DNA from: Nocardia aurantia
GTDB taxonomy: Bacteria > Actinomycetota > Actinomycetes > Mycobacteriales > Mycobacteriaceae
DNA length: 64,000 bases
Direction of reading: 5' to 3'
NCBI RefSeq assembly: GCF_009604425.1
Contig: NZ_WEGI01000005.1
Coordinates: 434,001-498,000 of the forward strand
The position numbers and the translations under genes are program-made. The notes beneath the pieces are model-generated. The model was not told where the DNA came from. It made no database searches and saw only the letters and a program-made list of their open reading frames with translations. This document shows, piece by piece, positions 54,191 through 63,665 of the stretch (positions within the stretch are counted from its first letter, which is position 1; each line of letters begins with the position of its first letter).

Positions 54191-56039
54191 GGCGAATCCC
54201 GCCCTCGCCGCGCCGCGGTCCGAGGACTCGCTGGACAACCCCCGGACCATGCCGTCGGCCACCGACAGACCCGCATCGAATCCTCAGTGCCCGCCGAATG
54301 TTTTGCCGAGCGCGGGAAGACCGTGGACGGCTTCACAGGATCCACCGGGTGTTTCGCCGCTCGGGGAGCAGCCGTGCGCCGCTTCTCAAGGCCCGCCGAA
54401 TGTTTCGCCGAGTGCGGGAAAATCGTGGACGGCTTCACAAGATCCACTGGGTGTTTCGCCGCTCGGGGAGCAGCCGTTGGCCGCTTCCCAAGGCCCGCCG
54501 GACGTTTCGCCGAGCGCGGGGAAGCCGTGGACCGCTCCTCAGGATCCTGTGGGTGTTTCGTCTCGTGCGGAGGAACCGTGGGACGGTCGCCATGATCCGC
54601 CGGATGACCCACCGCATGTGGCGGAACCCTGGGCGGCGGTGGTGGCGCGCTGGAATCCGCAGGGCAGCGCGCTGTTGCGGGCCGTGGCGGACGGAAGCTC
54701 GTCCGCCGCACTCCTGATCGGCGCCGACGACGCGAACACGCTGCTGCTGCGCACCGAACTCGCCCGGCTCGAGCCGAGGGTGGAACTCGGCGGGCCGGTC
54801 GCCGAGCCGGAACGGCCGTCCGCCGCGATGACGGCGGTGGTGGTGCTCGACGCGGGGAGTCCGCTCGGTGTGGGCACGCTCACCGTCGTCGAGCGGTTGC
54901 ATGTGGCGGGGTCGCGGCTGGTGTTCGTCCTGAACGGCACCCACGCCCATCCGGACTGGCGGGCCGTCGCCGATCGCAACCGCGAACTGCTGGCCCCGGT
55001 GCTGGGCGGGCCCCCGGAACTGATTCCGGTGTCGCCGAGGCTCGCGGTGGCGGCCCGGACCGCCGGGGACGCGGCCCTGCTGGACCGGTCCGGGCTGGGC
55101 GCGCTGCACGGCCGGTTGATCGCCGCGACCGGTGCGGCCGGCCATTCATCCGAGACCGTGGACCGCGTGCTGGCCGAGACCAGGCAGCGCATCCGGGACC
55201 AGATCGCCGTGCTGCGGTCCGGTGCGGAGGAAGCCCGGCTGCGCGCGGAACGGGCCGCGCTGACGACGGATCGCGACGGCGACCGCACCCGGGCCATGGC
55301 CGCCCTGCGCAACCGGCTGCAACTCGCCCGGGTCGAACTGCTGCACGAGATCGGCGCCCGGGTGCGTTCGCTGCACACCGCCGCCCGGACCGAACTCGAC
55401 AAGTACGGCGTACCCGAGTGCCCGGATCGGTTGCAGCGGTCCGTCGAACAGCTCACCGTCGAACTGGACGAGGTGGTGCGGGCGCGCCTGGCCGAACTGG
55501 ATCGGCAGCTGAACCCACTGATCGACGCCGTTTCCGGCCCGGCGGCCGGCACACCGCCGCGCCCCGATCCGCCGCCCCCGATCGGCCCGGATCCCGAACC
55601 GCGGCACCGTGGTGTCGAGGATCACCTCATGGTGGCGCTCGGCGCCTCGGCCGGATTCGGCCTGGGCAGGTGGGTGGTAGCGCCATTGACAGCTCTGCCC
55701 GCACTGCACTACGCCTCGGTTCCCGCCACGCTGCTCCTCGGCGGCGGGGTGGCCTATTGGGTCGTGCGGGCCCGTGCGCAGGTCGCCGACCGGGCGCATA
55801 TGCGCCAGTGGATTGCGGACACGGTGGTGAACGTGCGGGCCCAGTTGGAACAGCGGGTCGCGACGGCATTGGTCGTGGCCGAATCCGAACTCACTGACCA
55901 GGTGGTGCGAGCGGGCACCGCACGGGCGGTCGAGGCGGACCGCCGCGCCGCCGAGATCGCGGCGCAGTTGCGCCGCCTCGCCACCGAGTCGCAGGCCCGA
56001 TCCGCGGCGTGTGACCGGGATCTCGCCGCACTGATGTAA
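54177..56039 (+). CDS. Dynamin-like partner protein with repeats and degenerate G domain
   Basis: 620 residues. Residues ~38-135 contain three copies of a 34-residue Pro/Ser-rich repeat. The following GTPase-like domain lacks a P-loop Lys (GADDANTLLLR at the G1 position) but keeps strand motifs AVVVLDAGSPLG and VFVLNGTHAHPDW. Long coiled-coil-like helices (RVLAETRQRIRDQIAVLRSG) flank two membrane spans near 485-525 (LMVALGASAGFGLGRWVV, YASVPATLLLGGGVAYWVV). It looks like a membrane-bound, GTPase-dead partner to the preceding protein. Rv0210 position from memory. Confidence 0.72.
   Translation: MPASEANPALAAPRSEDSLDNPRTMPSATDRPASNPQCPPNVLPSAGRPWTASQDPPGVSPLGEQPCAASQGPPNVSPSAGKSWTASQDPLGVSPLGEQPLAASQGPPDVSPSAGKPWTAPQDPVGVSSRAEEPWDGRHDPPDDPPHVAEPWAAVVARWNPQGSALLRAVADGSSSAALLIGADDANTLLLRTELARLEPRVELGGPVAEPERPSAAMTAVVVLDAGSPLGVGTLTVVERLHVAGSRLVFVLNGTHAHPDWRAVADRNRELLAPVLGGPPELIPVSPRLAVAARTAGDAALLDRSGLGALHGRLIAATGAAGHSSETVDRVLAETRQRIRDQIAVLRSGAEEARLRAERAALTTDRDGDRTRAMAALRNRLQLARVELLHEIGARVRSLHTAARTELDKYGVPECPDRLQRSVEQLTVELDEVVRARLAELDRQLNPLIDAVSGPAAGTPPRPDPPPPIGPDPEPRHRGVEDHLMVALGASAGFGLGRWVVAPLTALPALHYASVPATLLLGGGVAYWVVRARAQVADRAHMRQWIADTVVNVRAQLEQRVATALVVAESELTDQVVRAGTARAVEADRRAAEIAAQLRRLATESQARSAACDRDLAALM
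54291..54575. repeat. 102-bp in-frame tandem repeat
   Basis: Starts at 54291, 54393 and 54495 (exact 102-bp period), the third copy partial. Each encodes 34 residues beginning PPNV or PPDV and containing SPLGEQP. The period is a multiple of three, so copy changes keep the frame. Confidence 0.9.
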
Positions 56040-56273
56040 CACATCCTGAGGGATCGATGGTGCAGGTCGCGACCGAATACCGAGTGAGATACCCCATGCC
56101 GTTCCAGGGGTCACATGGCGTTAACCTTTTCTCAAGGAACCTGGTCGTCCGTTTCGTTTCTGTATGCTGCCCGAGCCAGGGCGAGCTGCCGATTTCCGAT
56201 CCGGGCGTCCATCGCCAACGGTGGCAGCCCGGTGTCGCGAGCCGCCGGGTGCCGCCCTTCTAGGGAGAGTTTT

Positions 56274-58106
56274 ATGACCTCAGCGACCATTTCAGGTCTT
56301 CAGGGATCCGATGGCACCGCCCCTACCGAGCACACCGGGCTGCTCGCATGGGTGCAGGAGGTCGCAGAACTCACCCAACCCGATCGGGTGGTCTGGGCCG
56401 ACGGCTCCGACGAGGAATGGGACCGCCTGACCGAACAGCTGGTGGCGGCCGGCACGTTCCAGCGGCTCAACGACGCGAAGAAGCCGAACTCGTTCCTGGC
56501 GCTCTCCGATCCCTCCGACGTCGCCCGCGTCGAGTCGCGCACCTACATCTGCTCCCGGCAGCAGGACGACGCCGGCCCGACCAACAACTGGGTCGATCCC
56601 GCCGAGATGCGCGCCACCATGACCGAGCTGTACCGCGGCTCGATGAAGGGCCGCACGATGTACGTGGTGCCCTTCTGTATGGGCCCGCTCGGCGCCGAGG
56701 ATCCGAAGCTGGGCGTCGAGCTCACCGATTCGGAGTACGTCGTGGTCTCCATGCGCGTGATGACCCGGATGGGCACCGCCGCGCTGGACAAGCTGGGCAA
56801 GGACAAGCCGTTCGTGAAGGCGCTGCACTCCGTCGGCGCGCCGCTGGCGAAGGGCCAGGCCGATGTGCCGTGGCCGTGCAACGACACCAAGTACATCACC
56901 CACTTCCCCGAGGATCGGGAGATCTGGAGCTACGGCTCCGGCTACGGCGGCAACGCGCTGCTGGGCAAGAAGTGCTACTCGCTGCGGATCGCCTCGGCGA
57001 TGGCCCACGACGAGGGCTGGCTGGCCGAGCACATGCTGATCCTCAAGCTGATCTCGCCCGAGAACAAGAACTACTACATCGCCGCCGCCTTCCCGAGCGC
57101 CTGCGGCAAGACCAACCTCGCGATGATCCAGCCGACCGTGCCGGGCTGGCGCGCCGAGACCCTCGGCGACGACATCGCCTGGATGCGGTTCGGCGAGGAC
57201 GGCCGCCTGTACGCGGTGAATCCGGAGTTCGGTTTCTTCGGCGTCGCGCCGGGCACCAACCACAAGTCCAACCCGAACGCCATGGCGACCGTGGAAGCCG
57301 GCAACACCGTCTACACCAATGTCGCCAAGACCGACGACGGCGACGTGTGGTGGGAGGGCCTGGAGAGCGAGCCCGATCACCTGATCGACTGGAAGGGCAA
57401 CGACTGGTTCCTCCGGGAGACGGAGACCCTCGCCGCCCACCCGAATTCGCGCTACTGCACCCCGATGTCGCAGTGCCCGACCCTCGCCCCCGAATGGGAC
57501 GACCCGCAGGGCGTGCCGATCTCGGCCATCCTGTTCGGCGGTCGTCGCAAGACCACGGTGCCGCTGGTGACCGAGTCCTTCGACTGGCAGCACGGCGTGT
57601 TCATGGGCGCCACGCTGTCCTCGGAGCAGACCGCCGCGGCCGAGGGCAAGGTCGGTTCGGTGCGCCGCGACCCGATGGCGATGCTGCCCTTCCTGGGCTA
57701 CCACGTCGGCGACTACCTGGGCCACTGGATCAACCTCGGCAAGAACGCCGACGCGCAGAAGCTGCCGAAGATCTTCTACGTCAACTGGTTCCGCCGCGGC
57801 GCGGACGGCCGTTTCCTGTGGCCCGGCTTCGGCGAGAACTCGCGCGTGCTGGAGTGGATCGTCAATCGCATCGAGGGCACCGCCCAGGCGGTCGAGACGT
57901 CGGTCGGCCGGGTGCCCACCGCCGCCGATCTCGATCTGGAGGGTCTGGATGTCGCCCTCGCCGACGTCGACGAGGCGCTGAAGGTCGACGCTGACGAGTG
58001 GCGCAAGGAGATCCCGCTGATCGAGGAGTGGTTCGAATTCATCGGTGACAAGCTGCCCTCGGGTGTGCGCGACGAATTCGAGGCGCTGAAGCAGCGGCTC
58101 GCGTAA
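56274..58106 (+). CDS. pckG: GTP-dependent phosphoenolpyruvate carboxykinase
   Basis: 610 residues. Converts oxaloacetate and GTP to PEP, the entry to gluconeogenesis. The kinase-1a loop is [12 protein letters not shown] with the reactive Cys277; [42 protein letters not shown] (in parts NWFRRG and WPGFGENSR) and [16 protein letters not shown] are family motifs. The longer frame starting 56115 is not needed: ATG 56274 has AGGGAGAG. From memory it is the Rv0211 position. Confidence 0.97.
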   Translation: MTSATISGLQGSDGTAPTEHTGLLAWVQEVAELTQPDRVVWADGSDEEWDRLTEQLVAAGTFQRLNDAKKPNSFLALSDPSDVARVESRTYICSRQQDDAGPTNNWVDPAEMRATMTELYRGSMKGRTMYVVPFCMGPLGAEDPKLGVELTDSEYVVVSMRVMTRMGTAALDKLGKDKPFVKALHSVGAPLAKGQADVPWPCNDTKYITHFPEDREIWSYGSGYGGNALLGKKCYSLRIASAMAHDEGWLAEHMLILKLISPENKNYYIAAAFPSACGKTNLAMIQPTVPGWRAETLGDDIAWMRFGEDGRLYAVNPEFGFFGVAPGTNHKSNPNAMATVEAGNTVYTNVAKTDDGDVWWEGLESEPDHLIDWKGNDWFLRETETLAAHPNSRYCTPMSQCPTLAPEWDDPQGVPISAILFGGRRKTTVPLVTESFDWQHGVFMGATLSSEQTAAAEGKVGSVRRDPMAMLPFLGYHVGDYLGHWINLGKNADAQKLPKIFYVNWFRRGADGRFLWPGFGENSRVLEWIVNRIEGTAQAVETSVGRVPTAADLDLEGLDVALADVDEALKVDADEWRKEIPLIEEWFEFIGDKLPSGVRDEFEALKQRLA

Positions 58107-58124
58107 ATATCCCGCTTTTTCCGG

Positions 58125-58160
58125 ATTGCCCACATCGGACGATGTTCCGATGTGGGCAAT
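58125..58160. terminator. pckG terminator, 15-bp perfect stem
   Basis: ATTGCCCACATCGGA, loop cgatgt, TCCGATGTGGGCAAT, then tctt. It begins 19 bp after the pckG stop. Confidence 0.88.
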
Positions 58161-58397
58161 TCTTATTGACGGTCGGTTTGTTTCGCGCCGAATGTCCGTC
58201 TCGATTCGCCGCAGCCGGGTGTGCCGACCCTCGATGCGCGATGTTTGCCGAGCGGTGCTTTAATCTGGACTTGTTCTACCGTCTCATGACTCCACAGTCC
58301 GATTGCAAGCGATTAGCTGGTCGACTCCGAGAGCCTCGCCGACGTTCGCGCACGCCGTTTCGCCGCGGCCGGTCGGGCCCGATGTGTGGGAGGTGGC

Positions 58398-58616
58398 ATG
58401 ACCGATGTGACGTTCGGTGCACGGAAGACTCCCCGGCCGAACGATTTCGGGCCGTCAACGACGAGTACCCCCCTGCACCGCGCCGCGGGCCGGCTGCAGG
58501 CCGTGTTGCCGCCGGGTTGGCTGGTGGACGTGGTGGATATCGCGAAACGCCGTGACGAGGCCCCGCAGCCCATTCTGCGGGTGCGGATGCCGGAAAATCG
58601 CCCTGCCGCTTCGTGA
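58398..58616 (+). CDS. Small hypothetical protein, 72 residues
   Basis: GGGAGGTGGC precedes ATG 58398 and third-position bias is good. Residues 30-68 look folded (AAGRLQAVLPPGWLVDVVDIA then ILRVRMPENR), with a polar N-terminus. No family recognised. Confidence 0.5.
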   Translation: MTDVTFGARKTPRPNDFGPSTTSTPLHRAAGRLQAVLPPGWLVDVVDIAKRRDEAPQPILRVRMPENRPAAS

Positions 58617-58773
58617 TCGCGAGGTGATCTCGGGTAGCGCGAATGCGAAACCCTACCTGCCGGTTCGCTTTTCGGCAAACGCACTATTGCGTTTCGTGCC
58701 GAACCGGAGCATGCTGATAGCAACCTTCAGCTCCCGTTATTTCAAATGCAATTGCAGGGGAGGCGGCAGTCGC

Positions 58774-59073
58774 ATGGCGGTGCAAGTGGTCGATCGATCG
58801 TTGATGACCAGTGATCAAACTCCACATCAAGCCCGGTGCGTGGGCGGTGGTGGCTGGGTGGTCTCCTATCTGCCCGGCCGCACACTGACCCTGGAACAGG
58901 CCACCGCGGCATTGCAGGCCGCCGAGGCGGTGTCCGCGGTGCGGGCGCTGGCCGACCGGGTGGGGCTGACCCCGCTCGAAACCATCGGCCTGGCAATGCA
59001 GGAGCCACCGTGGAGCGAACCGGCCCGCCTGGGCGGGCAGCGGTTCTGGCGGCGGGGGCGGCTGGAACGGTGA
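58774..59073 (+). CDS. Small hypothetical protein, 99 residues
   Basis: GGGGAGGCGG lies nine nt before ATG 58774. After a polar N-terminus the protein has SYLPGRTLTLEQATAAL and helices ending LADRVGLTPLETIGLAMQ, with a basic tail RRGRLER. The length and codon bias support a real gene; the family is not recognised. It is convergent with the methyltransferase gene. Confidence 0.5.
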   Translation: MAVQVVDRSLMTSDQTPHQARCVGGGGWVVSYLPGRTLTLEQATAALQAAEAVSAVRALADRVGLTPLETIGLAMQEPPWSEPARLGGQRFWRRGRLER

Positions 59074-59106
59074 CGGAGGGTCGCGGCAGCGGGGAAGCCG
59101 TCGCGA

Positions 59107-59901
59107 CTATCCGGCCGGGTGCCGCTTGGCGACGACCACGACCAGGTTGCTGACCAGCAGTTCGCGTATCACCGGAATCCGGACCAGCCACCACGCCCAC
59201 CGCGGGTGATACCGCGGGAAGGCCGCGAGCACGCGTGCTCGCGGCCGCACCCGCTCGGCCCAGCGCAGCCCATCGGCGGCCCGGACCGGAAACAGCGAGA
59301 CGCCGAAGCGGTTCTTCGGTTCCCGGCCGTGGCGCCGGCGATATCGCCGCGCGGCGAACTCGCCGCCCAGGTAGTGCCACGGGCCGGTCTCGTGCCCGCC
59401 GAACGGCCCGAGCCAGACCGTGTACGAAAAGACAACCAGCCCACCGGGTCTGGTGACGCGCAGCATCTCCTCGGCCATCAGCCACGGATCCGAGACGTGC
59501 TCGGCCACATTCGAGGAGACGCACACGTCCACCGCGTCGTCGCGGAACGGCAGCGCCATGCCCGAGCCCCGGACCGCGCCGGTCAGCACGCGTCCGGCGG
59601 CGTGCATCTCGGCCGGATCCGGTTCCACCGGCAGATAGCGGGCGCCGCGCGCGCTGAATTCGTCGGCGAAATAGCCGGGCCCGCCGCCGACGTCCAGCAC
59701 CGTGACGCCGGACAGGTCACGGCCGGTGCGATCCCGGTGGAAATCGGCGACCAGATCCGCGGTGTCCGCGGCGATACCGCCGTAGAACCGCGCGGGATCG
59801 GTCTGTTCGAAACGGAAGCTGCCCAGCAGGCGCAGCGAGCGGGCCAGAGTGGCCCGGCGCGCGAAACTCGGCGGGGGTGGTGTGGCGGCGGGTCGAAGCA
59901 T
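59107..59901 (-). CDS. Class I SAM-dependent methyltransferase
   Basis: 264 residues. SAM motif I VTVLDVGGGPGYFADEF near residue 66, acidic loop PVEPDP, motif SSNVAEHVSDPWLMAEEMLR near 130, then GPWHYLGGEFAARRY. From memory this is the Rv0224c position, next to a GT4 enzyme and a membrane protein; the trio may decorate a surface glycan or lipid. Substrate unknown. Confidence 0.86.
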   Translation of the reverse strand: MLRPAATPPPPSFARRATLARSLRLLGSFRFEQTDPARFYGGIAADTADLVADFHRDRTGRDLSGVTVLDVGGGPGYFADEFSARGARYLPVEPDPAEMHAAGRVLTGAVRGSGMALPFRDDAVDVCVSSNVAEHVSDPWLMAEEMLRVTRPGGLVVFSYTVWLGPFGGHETGPWHYLGGEFAARRYRRRHGREPKNRFGVSLFPVRAADGLRWAERVRPRARVLAAFPRYHPRWAWWLVRIPVIRELLVSNLVVVVAKRHPAG

Positions 59902-60053
59902 GGCGAATCAGTTTTACACAGCGGTACCGGGTTGGATCGCCGCCGCGTCGGGGGGTCGCGGCGGACACACGCGGCGGCGGTGACCGGATCGCGAGGGTCG
60001 GCGGTTAGGGTTTATTCGCTGTCGTCCGCTGTCCGTCCGAGCGCAATCGGGAG

Positions 60054-61238
60054 ATGCTTGCCGTGCGTGAAGTACTACTACTGTGCTGGCGCGATTCCGG
60101 GCATCCCCAGGGCGGCGGTAGTGAACGGTATCTCGAACGGGTGGGGGAGCAGCTGGCCGAGCGCGGTGTGCGCGTGACGCTGCGCACCGCGCGCTATCCC
60201 GGTTCGGCGAAGCGCGAACGCGTCGGCGGGCTGGAGATCAGCCGGGCCGGTGGCCGATTCACGGTGTACCCGCGAGCGCTCGCCGCGATCGCGGCGGCCC
60301 GGCTCGGGCTGGGCCCGTTGCGCGGAATCCGGCCGGACGCGGTGATCGACACCCAGAACGGCATCCCCTTCTTCGCCCGGCTCGCCTCGGCCGCGCCCGT
60401 CGTGGTGCTGGTGCACCACGGCCACCGCGAACAGTGGCCGGTCGCCGGTCGTCTGGTGGGCCGGATCGGCTGGTGGATCGAATCGCGGCTGTCCCCGCGG
60501 GTGCACCGGCGCAGCCAGTACCTGACCGTGTCGCTGCCGTCGGCGGAGGAGCTGGCTGTCCTCGGCGTCGAGCGCTCTCGGATCGCGGTGGTGCGCAACG
60601 GTATCGATCCGGTGCCCGAGCCCGTACCGGTCGGCGGTCCGCCGACCCGGTCCGCCGCACCCCGTCTGGTGGTGTTGTCGAGGCTGGTGCCGCACAAGCA
60701 GATCGAGGACGCCTTCGCGGCGACGGCGGCGCTGCGCGCGCACATCCCCGACCTGGAACTGGACGTCGTCGGCGACGGCTGGTGGGCCGGCAACCTGAGA
60801 AACCATGCGCGACAGCTCGGTATCGCCGACGCCGTCACCTTCCACGGCCACGTCGACGAGGCCCGCAAGCACGAACTGCTGGCCCGCGCCTGGGTGCACA
60901 TCCTGCCCTCACGCAAGGAGGGCTGGGGTCTGGCGGTGGTGGAGGCCGCCCAGCACGGCGTCGCGACCGTCGGTTACCGGCATTCGCGGGGTCTCACCGA
61001 TTCCGTCGTGGACGGCGTCACCGGAATGCTGGTCGACGATGTCGACGGACTCACCGCCGCCGTCGGTGAGCTGCTCACCGAGCACGGCGTCCGCGCGGTG
61101 ATGGGAGAGAAGGCGCGGGCCCGCGCGCGGGAATTCTCTTGGCAGCACACCGGTTACGGCGTGCACCGGGTACTCACCGCGGCGATGCGCGATGAATACG
61201 TCACCGGCCTGGTCGCCGGTCGCGCGGGCGAATCCTGA
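60054..61238 (+). CDS. GT4-family glycosyltransferase
   Basis: 394 residues, GT-B fold. N-terminal VLLLCWRDSGHPQGGGSERYL (as DSGHPQGGGSERYLE) is the acceptor-side start, VVRNGIDPVPEP the linker, and the donor-side EGWGLAVVEAAQHGVATVGYR contains the EX7E-type motif (E..GWGLAVVEA). DTQNGIPFF and LVPHKQIEDAFAA are typical. Likely transfers a sugar from a nucleotide sugar to a lipid or glycan. Rv0225 position from memory. Its last 38 bp overlap the convergent membrane protein gene. Confidence 0.88.
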   Translation: MLAVREVLLLCWRDSGHPQGGGSERYLERVGEQLAERGVRVTLRTARYPGSAKRERVGGLEISRAGGRFTVYPRALAAIAAARLGLGPLRGIRPDAVIDTQNGIPFFARLASAAPVVVLVHHGHREQWPVAGRLVGRIGWWIESRLSPRVHRRSQYLTVSLPSAEELAVLGVERSRIAVVRNGIDPVPEPVPVGGPPTRSAAPRLVVLSRLVPHKQIEDAFAATAALRAHIPDLELDVVGDGWWAGNLRNHARQLGIADAVTFHGHVDEARKHELLARAWVHILPSRKEGWGLAVVEAAQHGVATVGYRHSRGLTDSVVDGVTGMLVDDVDGLTAAVGELLTEHGVRAVMGEKARARAREFSWQHTGYGVHRVLTAAMRDEYVTGLVAGRAGES

Positions 61239-63033
61239 TCGACCCCGCTCCGCGCAGCGCGCTCCCGGCCGCGGCCACCGCCCCGGCGAGCACCAGCAGG
61301 GCCCACAGCAGATGCGCCGCGATGGCGCTGTCGCGTTGCAGCGCGGTCGGTGTCGCCGTGGCGAGGACCGGCCCCGGCACCCGGTACAACGCCAGGTCGC
61401 CGTCGGTGTAGACCGAATCCAGTTGTGCGAGTGTGCCGGCCGACTCGCCGACCGGTCCGGGCGAGGTGCGTTCCACCAGCACCCAGCGCACGCCGCGCTC
61501 GGCCAGCCGCGCGGGCGGATCGCCGCGCAACAACGCCTCCTCCACCTCCCGCGCCCGGCTGCCCTCCCCGGCCACCACCCGGCCGCGCACCGGAAGCTCG
61601 CCGGTCTGCAGGACATCGCCGGGCAGCAGCCGCGGCGCCGGATCCAGTACCGGCACCCGGCCGCTGAAGGGGAATTCGCGGAACATCCCGCCCGGCAGCA
61701 CCGCGACGTCGCCGGGCCCGTCGATCAGGGCGGCGACCTGCGGCCAGCCCGCCGGGTACCGCACCGGCCGCAACTCGTCGCCGGCGCCCCAGGCCAGATC
61801 CGGCAGCGTCGCGAGCAGCAGGATGATGAAAAGTATTGCGGCCAAGGGTGTTCCGCGCAGCTCTTCGCGCGGCTTCGGTTGCGACGAGGGAAGTTCGTTG
61901 TCGCCGTGCTCATCCGGTCCGCCGAGCGCCGGGATCAACCGGCAGCCGCTCGCGGCGCACAGCGCGTAGGCGGGCATCGCCAGCGCCACGTACTTCTGGG
62001 TGTCCCGCAGCAGCCCGGCCCCCGGCACATGCTCGACCAGGAACACCCCGGCCGAGATCCCCCATCCGGTCGCGCCCAGCGCGGGGAGGACGACAGCCAC
62101 CGCCGCGAGCACGAGCAGAGATCGCCGGTCCCGCAACGTGTCCCGATCGCCACCGGCGGCCACCCACCGCAGCCCCGCCGCCACCATCACGAGCAGCGCG
62201 AGCGTACCGGCGAGAGCGAAAAGTGTTGTGCGGGAACCGGGTACGGCCGCGGAATTCCAGATGCCGCCCAGTCCGGCGAGGCTGCCGAGCGTTCCCAGAC
62301 CGGGTTCGGCGCGCGCCGCGAAGGCCGCGACGCCCGCCGGATCCGAGGTGTCGGACCCGGTCCCCGCCAGCGCGGCGGCGGCCAGCCACGGCAGGGCGCC
62401 CAGACCCCACAACGCCAGCACCCCCATCACACGTCGCCCCGCCAGCACCAGCGCCACGATCCCCGACAGCAGCGCACCGGTCGGGGTCAGTCCGGCCGCC
62501 GCCAGGCAACCACCCAGCATCGCCCACTGCGACACCGACGGCCCCGCCACGGGATCGGCCAGGCGGATCCGCCGCGCCGCCAGCGCCGTCCACGGCAGCG
62601 CGGCATACCCGGTCAGCAGGCTCCAATGTCCCTGCAACAGCCGTTCCGCCACGAACGGATTCCACAGCGCCACTGTCGCCGCCACCAATTGCGGGCCGAG
62701 TGTGGCCCCCAGCAACTCCCGCGCCAGCGCCGCCGCACCCCAACCGGCCGCCCACAGCGCCCCCACCAGGATCACCTTGACCGCCACCCCGCCGTCGGTC
62801 ACCGCCGACACCGCCGCCAGCAGCGCGTCCTGCGGCACGGCCCGCGGCGCCGCGTCGCCGAGCCCGAGCGCCGCATCGGTGAGATACGACCGCGGCGTGC
62901 TCACCGCATCGCGGAACAGCAGATACCCCCGCCCCAGCAACGGACCCACGATGACCAGCGCCACCACCAGGCTGTAGAGGGCGGGAACCGGCCGCGCCCA
63001 CCCCGTCTCCCGCCGCCGTCCGCCGCCAGTCAC
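61201..63033 (-). CDS. Large polytopic membrane protein (Rv0226c-like)
   Basis: 610 residues with about 12-13 membrane helices and an extracytoplasmic C-terminal domain (LPGGMFREFPFSGRVPV to GDLALYRVPGP) before a final helix. The layout resembles membrane glycosyltransferases or O-antigen-type transferases: an early LFRDAVSTPRS loop in an extracellular position and HWSLLTGYAALPW. From memory it corresponds to Rv0226c. It is convergent with the GT4 gene by a 38-bp overlap. Confidence 0.78.
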   Translation of the reverse strand: MTGGGRRRETGWARPVPALYSLVVALVIVGPLLGRGYLLFRDAVSTPRSYLTDAALGLGDAAPRAVPQDALLAAVSAVTDGGVAVKVILVGALWAAGWGAAALARELLGATLGPQLVAATVALWNPFVAERLLQGHWSLLTGYAALPWTALAARRIRLADPVAGPSVSQWAMLGGCLAAAGLTPTGALLSGIVALVLAGRRVMGVLALWGLGALPWLAAAALAGTGSDTSDPAGVAAFAARAEPGLGTLGSLAGLGGIWNSAAVPGSRTTLFALAGTLALLVMVAAGLRWVAAGGDRDTLRDRRSLLVLAAVAVVLPALGATGWGISAGVFLVEHVPGAGLLRDTQKYVALAMPAYALCAASGCRLIPALGGPDEHGDNELPSSQPKPREELRGTPLAAILFIILLLATLPDLAWGAGDELRPVRYPAGWPQVAALIDGPGDVAVLPGGMFREFPFSGRVPVLDPAPRLLPGDVLQTGELPVRGRVVAGEGSRAREVEEALLRGDPPARLAERGVRWVLVERTSPGPVGESAGTLAQLDSVYTDGDLALYRVPGPVLATATPTALQRDSAIAAHLLWALLVLAGAVAAAGSALRGAGSIRIRPRDRRPGR

Positions 63034-63287
63034 GATCAGCCACCCTACGTGCTCACGCCATCCGCACGGTGGATCGCGCGCTCACGGGTCGCGCCCCGCA
63101 CCGGCGCCCCCGAACGCGCAATTCGATTCGCCGCCAACAGCACTGCCGGTGCGCTTGTGGCCGGCGCGGGAATGCCCGGCGCTGCCCCTGCCGTCGGCGT
63201 CGTGGGCAGTACCGTGCCGCACCGTCATTGCTGCGATGTGTCGGTCCGCCGTCGCTCCGTATCGGCTCACATTGCTCGGCACCGCCG

Positions 63288-63665
63288 ATGATCCTTCGCC
63301 ATGCCGTCGGCCCCTCGGACCGCAACGACGACGACCTGCGCCCCCGGCGGCCGAATCCGCATCACGGTCCGGACCGATACGCCGAGTTGCCGCAGCAGTT
63401 GGATGCCTGGGTTCGGTCGCGGCGGACAAGCTTCCCGCGCGAAGGTGAGGTGCTGTGGTGGCTGCGCCAGCCGGTCGGCCTCGCCGATGCGGCGGCCGGG
63501 CTGGGGATCAATTCCGCGACACACTGGTGGGCCGACCGGCGATCGACTCTCGCCTGGCTGGCGGGCCGGTTCGGTCAGAAGCGCTCTTATCAGTCTGGGA
63601 TCAGATTGGCCTGCGGTGCAGCATATCTGGACCTTCTCTGCACCAACGCGTCAGCGTGTTGTCTA
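63288..63665 (+). pseudogene. Possible gene remnant near the compositional break
   Basis: An in-frame stretch from ATG 63288 with coding-like bias reads LPQQLDAWVRSRR, EGEVLWWLRQPVGLADAAAG and HWWADRRSTLAWLAGRFG between about 63384 and 63590, then loses that character as base composition changes. The frame stays open past the window end but there overlaps a better-supported minus-strand gene. I read it as the truncated start or middle of a gene. No family recognised. Confidence 0.3.
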
